A stretch of DNA of 64,000 nucleotides, from NCBI GenBank assembly GCA_023460955.1, contig JAEWOH010000070.1:124001-188000 (forward strand), in the 5' to 3' direction. This DNA is from Bacillota bacterium (GTDB taxonomy: Bacteria; Bacillota; Clostridia; Acetivibrionales; DSM-1351). Made by a program: the position numbers and the translations under genes. Shown here piece after piece: positions 54,557 to 61,200 of this stretch. How positions within the stretch are numbered: position 1 is the stretch's first letter; every line of letters starts with the position of its first letter. The notes under the pieces are model-generated. The model worked only from the letters and a program-made list of their open reading frames with translations. It was not told where the DNA came from and ran no database searches.

Positions 54557-54593
54557 ATTGATAAATTCAATAATATTAATCGATATTATCAAT
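54557..54593. promoter_or_regulatory. Candidate LysR-regulator site between dinB-like and lysR-like genes
   Basis: ATTGATAA (54557-54564) and TTATCAAT (54586-54593) form a perfect interrupted palindrome just upstream of the LysR gene and inside the divergent control region. The position suits an autoregulatory site. Confidence 0.4.
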
Positions 54594-54608
54594 AAGTAGG
54601 TGGGGTCG

Positions 54609-55493
54609 ATGGAACTAAGACAGTTAAATACTTTTATAGCAATCGCAAAGCTTAGAAGCTTCTCAAAAGCAGCCACCGAACTGGGTTATGCTCAGTCCTC
54701 CATTACCTCACAAATTCAATTGCTTGAGCAGGAACTAAACGTGAGGCTATTTGAACGTCTAGGCCACAATATCACATTAACGGCTGAAGGAAAGAAACTG
54801 CTGCCAATGGCTGAACAGATTTTGAAGTTATCGAAGGATGTGAAAAACATGGCCGGTAACTCGGAAATTCCCAGCGGACCATTGATTATCGGCGCAGTCG
54901 AATCTTTATGCGTGACAAGACTTCCAAAACTTTTAAAAGAATATCGCACAAGATATCCTGATGTCGAGATATTAATAAAATTCGGGGATAAAACAGAATT
55001 TTTGCGGGCGTTAAAGGAGAATACAATAGACATAGCATTTTTTGTTGACCAAAAGATAACAAATAGTGATTTTATAACGGTATCACAAAACGCAGAACCG
55101 ATGGCCCTTTTATGCTCGCCTGAACATATTTTTGCCAACAGTGGAAATGTCTGTCCGGAAGACTTATCGGGTGAGCCCTTGGTTTTAACAGAACCCTGCT
55201 GCGGTTATAGAGCACATTTTGATGCTATAATGTCGCAATTTAACGTTAAGCCCCGTTCAGTTATAGAAACAGGTAATGTTCAGGCAATCAAGCAGCTGGT
55301 TTTGAGTGGAATGGGAATTACGTTTCTGCCTCAGACTGCTGTCGAAGAAGAGCTACAACAAAAACGACTTGTTAAATTGAAGTGGAAAGGCCCGGAATTT
55401 CAAATATTTACTCAAGTGCTTTGCCATAAAACCAAATGGATGACTGCGGCACTTAAAGCCTTTATCGATTTGATGAATGAAATTCAGCAGTAA
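54609..55493 (+). CDS. LysR-family transcriptional regulator
   Basis: 294 residues from ATG 54609, with AGGTGGGG upstream; the GTG at 54600 lies inside that site. N-terminal helix-turn-helix: FIAIAKLRSFSKAATELGYA, QSSITSQIQLLEQELNVRLF. The C-terminal substrate-binding domain (about 90-290) has the usual periplasmic-binding-protein fold (GPLIIGAVESLCVTRLP; DIAFFVDQKI; QAIKQLVLSGMGITFLP). Divergent from the DinB-like gene and 8 bp before a two-component system. Confidence 0.9.
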   Translation: MELRQLNTFIAIAKLRSFSKAATELGYAQSSITSQIQLLEQELNVRLFERLGHNITLTAEGKKLLPMAEQILKLSKDVKNMAGNSEIPSGPLIIGAVESLCVTRLPKLLKEYRTRYPDVEILIKFGDKTEFLRALKENTIDIAFFVDQKITNSDFITVSQNAEPMALLCSPEHIFANSGNVCPEDLSGEPLVLTEPCCGYRAHFDAIMSQFNVKPRSVIETGNVQAIKQLVLSGMGITFLPQTAVEEELQQKRLVKLKWKGPEFQIFTQVLCHKTKWMTAALKAFIDLMNEIQQ

Positions 55494-55501
55494 AATCTAT
55501 T

Positions 55502-56668
55502 ATGACAAATGGTGTGGTTATGTATAATAATATTAAACGATTTGTATGGATTTTCCGGATATCTGTTACATGTATAGTCATTTTTGAATGTGTAGCTGTG
55601 CGCTTTCATTCTCCGTGGATGCAGCTGGCTTCAATTGGAGGAATGCTTTTACTTGTTGTAAATGATATTCTCCGAAATCATTATGGAAAACTCAATTCGG
55701 GCTGGATTGCCTCCTGCTCATTTGTTGTAAGCATTATAGGTGCAGGCCTTTATGCTTTCTGGTTGAATACTTTACCTGCGAGTATATTTTTTCTATTTCC
55801 GCTAATCGAAATTTTTCTAGGGAGAGACAAGATATCATATCCCTTGCTTGTGTTATATTCCGGAATTTTTATTGTTGAAAACCTCCTGCTCAATGATTTA
55901 TCTGTAAACAATTTGGTGACATATGTATCTATTGTTGTGGTTATGTATCTTTACAAAAACAATGTTGATCAAAGACAAAAAACAAACTTCCTTAATGAAA
56001 GCTTAATAACTGCAAATCAGCAGTTGACAGAATACGCCCAAAAGGTGGGACAAATAGCAGTAGTCAATGAAAGGACAAAAATAGCGCAGGATTTACATGA
56101 CTCTATAGGGCATGGACTGATTGCGCTATCAATGAATCTCGAATTTATTAAAAGAGCTGCCGATAAAGACAATGTTAAGATTGCTGATGCAGCTGCAAAA
56201 GCGCATGCACTGTCACTTAAGTGTATTAATGATTTAAGAAGTGCTGTAAATATATTAAAAGTCGAAAGAATCTGTGGCGAAGATCTTAAGGCAAAGCTTA
56301 CTGAAATAGTAGAAAACATCAGACATAGCGGAATAAAAATATCTCTGGCTTTTGAAGGGGATATTGAAAACATATGTCCGGATATAAAGGATTGCATATA
56401 TAAATCTGTCCGTGAAGCAGTTACAAACAGCATAAAAAACGGAAAGGCTAATCATATCCGCATAGAACTGAAAGTCAGCGGAACAATGCTTACATTATCT
56501 GTAGAAGATGATGGCATAGGCTGTAAGATTATAAATAAATCTCATGGCTTATCCGGTATAGAGAAGCGTTTGGAGAATTTAGGCGGAAAAGCGGAATTCA
56601 ATTCTGAAGAAGGCAAAGGTTTTTTACTGAGAATGCAAATCCCCATAGAGGATGACAAGGAGATTTAA
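55502..56668 (+). CDS. NarL-type sensor histidine kinase (HisKA_3)
   Basis: 388 residues. The N-terminal half has about five or six membrane segments and no large outside domain. The dimerisation/phospho-acceptor motif is RTKIAQDLHDSIGHGLIALS with H199. The ATPase domain shows REAVTNSIKNGKANHI (N box) and EDDGIGC (G box), with a later GLSGIEKRLENLGGKAEF segment. This is the architecture of LiaS/DesK-like envelope sensors. The response regulator starts immediately after its stop codon. The start has only a weak ribosome binding site; ATG 55520 is an alternative. Confidence 0.88.
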   Translation: MTNGVVMYNNIKRFVWIFRISVTCIVIFECVAVRFHSPWMQLASIGGMLLLVVNDILRNHYGKLNSGWIASCSFVVSIIGAGLYAFWLNTLPASIFFLFPLIEIFLGRDKISYPLLVLYSGIFIVENLLLNDLSVNNLVTYVSIVVVMYLYKNNVDQRQKTNFLNESLITANQQLTEYAQKVGQIAVVNERTKIAQDLHDSIGHGLIALSMNLEFIKRAADKDNVKIADAAAKAHALSLKCINDLRSAVNILKVERICGEDLKAKLTEIVENIRHSGIKISLAFEGDIENICPDIKDCIYKSVREAVTNSIKNGKANHIRIELKVSGTMLTLSVEDDGIGCKIINKSHGLSGIEKRLENLGGKAEFNSEEGKGFLLRMQIPIEDDKEI

Positions 56669-57307
56669 ATGATTAAGGTAATAATTGTGGATGATCAGGA
56701 TATTGTCAGAGAAGGACTTAAAATGATATTAAGCTTGCATAATGATATTGAAATCATTGGAGAGGCTTGTAATGGCACAGAGCTTTTAATGCTGCTTAAA
56801 GATATAAAGCCCGACGCTGTTATAATGGATATCAGAATGCCGAATATGAATGGAATAGAAGCGACCTTGGAAGTCAAGAAAATGTTCCCGAATATAAAAA
56901 TAATTGTACTGACTACTTTTCAGGAAGACGAATATATATTCGGTAGTCTGAAAAACGGGGCAGATGGTTATGTTTTAAAGGATTCCGGGTCAGATGCAAT
57001 CGTCAACGCCATTTATGCAGCCTGCTCAGGAAGTATGACTATCGATTCTTCCATATCCGGAAAGATTGTCAGTGCTATTAAAGAACCCGTTTCTATGAAA
57101 AAGGATTATGAAAAAATAAGCCGCCCTTTAACACCTCGTGAAATTGATGTGGTAAAGCAACTTCTCCTTGGAAAGAGCAATCGTGACATTGGTAAAGTAT
57201 TATTTTTATCTGAGAGTACAGTTAAAAACTATATTTCGCATATTCTTTCCAAACTTGAGTTGAACAGTAGAGCAGAATTGCTCGTCTATTTACAGAATAC
57301 TCTCTGA
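56669..57307 (+). CDS. NarL/LuxR-type response regulator
   Basis: 212 residues. Receiver domain with D8/D9, phospho-acceptor D54 (VIMDIRMPNMNG) and K-containing VLKDSGS. C-terminal LuxR helix-turn-helix: LTPREIDVVKQLLLGKSNRD, LSESTVKNYISHILSKL. It pairs with the preceding kinase with no gap. The membrane protease gene that follows 138 bp later may be a target. Confidence 0.92.
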   Translation: MIKVIIVDDQDIVREGLKMILSLHNDIEIIGEACNGTELLMLLKDIKPDAVIMDIRMPNMNGIEATLEVKKMFPNIKIIVLTTFQEDEYIFGSLKNGADGYVLKDSGSDAIVNAIYAACSGSMTIDSSISGKIVSAIKEPVSMKKDYEKISRPLTPREIDVVKQLLLGKSNRDIGKVLFLSESTVKNYISHILSKLELNSRAELLVYLQNTL

Positions 57308-57445
57308 GTTTGACGGGTAGGAACTACACTTTCTATAACAACCAGTTACTAAAGTCATTGCCGTAAGGGTACTTTTGTTTCTTTCAAGGATGCTGTAACA
57401 GCTGTATCATTTTAAATATACTTAAAATGAAAGAAGGAATTTAAA

Positions 57446-58117
57446 ATGAATCAAAATGCTGTTTCTAAAAGAGTGCTGATTGAAACGATAATTATAATGC
57501 TAATTACTTTTTCTTCTGTGTTTGCCTCAAGTGTATACCTTAAATACCTGCTTGAAGCGCCTGCCTTTATCTATTTGCTTATTGAATTATTTGCGCGTCA
57601 TCGTTCCCTGCGTGACCTTGGCTTTAAAATAAAGCAGACTCCCGGTGACCTTGCAAACAATCTGCCGTTACTGTTTATAGTAGCTATTGTATTTCAAATC
57701 GCTCCCCTGTTAATCGGAAAATATCTTTTACCCTCCTATATAGAACACTTGCGTGACAGAATGTCCATTGTTCTCCAAATCAATTCCATGAAATCAATAA
57801 TTGTTCTTATAGTCACATTTATAATTACTTCTCTGGTCTGTTTTTACGAGGAATTAATCTACCGCGGCTTCTTCGTTGAAAGGCTAAGCTGGTTTACTAA
57901 ACCATACGTTGCAATCGGAATATCAACAATTCTTTTCGCCTTCATGCACTTCACACCGGGTGAACCATCAGCAGTTATACTCGATATTATTTGTGTACTA
58001 CTGGATGGAATAGTATATGGAGTAATTTACTTCAGGACTAAAAATATATATGCATCATTTACGGCGCATGTTTTAGTGGATGTATTCGATATCATACTAT
58101 TTAGAATGATGTTCTAA
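57446..58117 (+). CDS. CPBP-family intramembrane glutamic protease
   Basis: 223 residues with about six to seven membrane segments. Motif 1 is YEELIYRGFF (E135, E136, R140), motif 2 FAFMHFT (H168), motif 3 HVLVDVF (H208, D212). These are the catalytic residues of the CAAX-protease/bacteriocin-processing family (Abi/CPBP). In motif 3 many members have N where D212 stands, but D is tolerated. In such loci CPBP proteins act in peptide resistance, processing or signalling. It follows a LiaRS-like system, which fits envelope stress. Confidence 0.87.
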   Translation: MNQNAVSKRVLIETIIIMLITFSSVFASSVYLKYLLEAPAFIYLLIELFARHRSLRDLGFKIKQTPGDLANNLPLLFIVAIVFQIAPLLIGKYLLPSYIEHLRDRMSIVLQINSMKSIIVLIVTFIITSLVCFYEELIYRGFFVERLSWFTKPYVAIGISTILFAFMHFTPGEPSAVILDIICVLLDGIVYGVIYFRTKNIYASFTAHVLVDVFDIILFRMMF

Positions 58118-58180
58118 TATACAAAATCCAGCTAAAGGGCACTTGGCGTTGCCACCAAATTATGTTATAGATAGTTTTAT

Positions 58181-58226
58181 AAAAGCAAAATACCAGCCGG
58201 GTTTTCCCGGCTGGTATTTTGCTTTT
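58181..58226. terminator. Perfect 21-bp bidirectional terminator
   Basis: 58181-58201 is the exact reverse complement of 58206-58226 (loop TTTT), with T runs on both strands. It separates the convergent CPBP and giant SLH genes. Confidence 0.95.
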
Positions 58227-58246
58227 TATATATGTTTTGCTTTACC

Positions 58247-61200
58247 TTAAATCAGCTTTGATTTACGCAGCAGGTTCTGTATCATGACAGCAACCTCTGC
58301 TCTGGTAACATTAGATTTAGGTGATATTGTTGTAGGACTTGATCCTGTAATAATTCCTGCTTTAAGGCACATTGCGACACTTGTTTTTGCATATTGTGAA
58401 ACAGACTTTCCGTCGGTAAATTTTGCCAGGAGTGCGGATGCTTCGCTGTCGGTGAGGCTTACACGCAAGCCGGTAAGCCTCATGGCATTTGCCAGTATTG
58501 TCATAGCCTGTTCTCGGGTAATTTTTTCATTTGGTCCAAAACTTTCAGAACTATGTCCGGATATCAGACCATATTCCATTGCTGTGACAATATAACCATT
58601 AAACCAATCCTTGGTTGAAACATCTTTGAAGCTGGATTCACTTGTGCTTTTAGTAAGACCCAAAGCGCGAACTATAATTGCCGCAAATTCAGCTCGAGTT
58701 ATACTCCTTGTCGGATCATATTTTCCATTACCTACACCCGATACCACCATTCTGGAGCCCATATCGTTAATAGCATCCTTTGCCCAATGTTTAGATACGT
58801 CAGTAAAGGACACAGGATTGTAAATAACGGAGTACGTACTGTTTGTAAGGCTGTTTATCTTTGCATAATATTTATTATTTTTAATGATTATTTGAGTTGG
58901 TACATGTGAGGAGGTTCCATCCGAATTAAGTACAATTCCGGTTGTAATTTTGCTTGGGTCCAAACCGTCCGGTATGGCTATTGTTCTTTCAACATAACTA
59001 TTGAACTTTTTTACCTCAAATGTTTTTTGACCACTGGTACAGATAATATCAAATTCCACCGGCTTCACAACAATCATATACTTGTTCTTGTCCGCAGTTT
59101 CATTTACAAGCCTGACGGTTTCTTCGGAGGACTCTGCGATTTTTATGCTAATCTTAATATCTTTTAGCGCGATTTGTCCGCCCAGATTATCAGCAAGGCT
59201 GTCAATATTAATACGGGTTACTGGTAGTGTGTATGTAACAGTATCAGTCTTTATTTCAAGAACAGCTGCTTTATCTGACATGTTTTTAAGAGTCTGACCG
59301 TTCATTTCACCGATAATTATGTCTGAACCGGTACTGCCGGGCAAAGTCACTATTGGTTGATCTCCGCTGTACTGGAGTATATTGTCGAGCTTCTTATCGT
59401 CTATGGATATCGTTGTTATGCTCTGACCACTGGTATTGGTGGTGATTTTTGAGGTTCCGGCGTCCTGTGCCTTTCCGTTGACAAAAACCGGCATAGATAT
59501 TACAGCCGCGCTGTTTGAACCGGAAGTTGTACCTCCTGAATCAGAGGTGTCTCTTGGAACAGATGCTGTTGTCTTGCCTGTAGCCGCAGTATACAGAGCT
59601 TTATTTCCGGCTTCATCTTTTACCAGCACGTTGAAGTAATATTCTGTGTTTGCTGTTAAACCCGAAACAGTAAATACATTAGTGTTTTCTGTCCAATCCT
59701 GAGCTTGAGTAGCGCTTTCGGCGGCAGAAAGTGTTGCAATATTATTTCTGGAGTAGACAACCTTATACTTCAGCTTAGTAGAGGGAGTGAATATATCAGC
59801 TGCCGCATTCCATTTGAGCTTTACTGAGCTTGAGGTTATATCACTTACTGTGATGACATCGTTTGCAATATTGGGTGCTGATGCATCAACTAATATGTTT
59901 GCTGTACTCAAGCCGCTCAGAGTTAAATTTGCCGCGGTTCCGGCGGTGTCATTTATTGTACCTCCATTATTAAGGCTCAACGTACCAACAGCTATACCGT
60001 CTGTATCCGTTTGACCGGCAGTCACTATATAGACGAACTTTAATGAGGTTGAACTGCTGTCTGCTGGTGAGAAGTCAGCATAGACAGTGTCGGTACCTAT
60101 AACAAGTGAGATTTGCGGGGTCCCTGTTACAATGACATTTTCGTTAAAATTCACTGTAAATTCAAGTTTATTTCCATCTATGTAGATTCCCTCACTAGGC
60201 ACGGATACCGAGATTACTGACGGAGCTGTTGTATCAATTACGATTGCTTTGTTCATACCGAGGGAGCCTGCCGCTCCGGGAACTGCCAAAGTCAGTATGG
60301 AGGCATTTCTAAAGGCATCACATATGGTACCGCCATTGAGAGTCAATGCAAATTGTGAAGTATAATCTAGATCTGAAGATATGTCTCCGGGCTGGACCGT
60401 GTAAGTGAAAGTGAGTTCATTGGTACCCGACCCTGAAGTGTAGTTTGCCACTCTGTCTATGCTTCCTGTTTCAAGGCTAAGCTGTGGTGTTCCGGTAACA
60501 GTAACTGCTTCACTGAAAGCTAATTTAATAATGATGGTATCACCCGCGCTATAGCTGCCATTTGCTGTTATTGCAGTCACTCCCATTATGGTCGGAGCGC
60601 TGTTATCAATTGTGAAGCTGATTGTATTGCTGTTGCCGGCTGCATCGGTGACCACCAGCACATAGCTGCCTTCTTCTGTTATGGGGGCGCCGCTCAGATA
60701 AGGTGCAGCTGCTTCACTGTTTTTTGAGAGCGTCGCTGTTCCTTCTGTAAATGTCGCTGCCGCACTAGAATTGTATGCCGCGTCGTTTGCAATGCCGCCT
60801 ACCGCGGGAGCTGTTTTGTCAATGGTAAACGAAACGGTGGTGGTGTTTCCTGCATCGTCAGTAACCATAAGCGTATAGTTGCCTTCTGCGGCTATTGGCG
60901 TACCTGAGGTGTATGCAGCTGGAGTTTCGCCGTCTTTTGCAAGAGTAGCAGTTCCTTCGTTAAAGGTGGGTGATACAGTCGCATTATACAGACTATCGTC
61001 ACTGACAACACCCACAGTTGGTGCAGTTCTGTCAATTGTGAAGCTGACGGTGTTACTGTTGCCCGCGGTATCGGTGACCACTAGCACATAGCTGCCTTCT
61101 TCTGTTATGGGGGCGCTGCTCAGATAAGGTGCAGCTGCTTCACTGTTTTTTGAGAGCGTTGCTGTTCCTTCTGTAAATGTCCCTGCCACATCGATATTGT

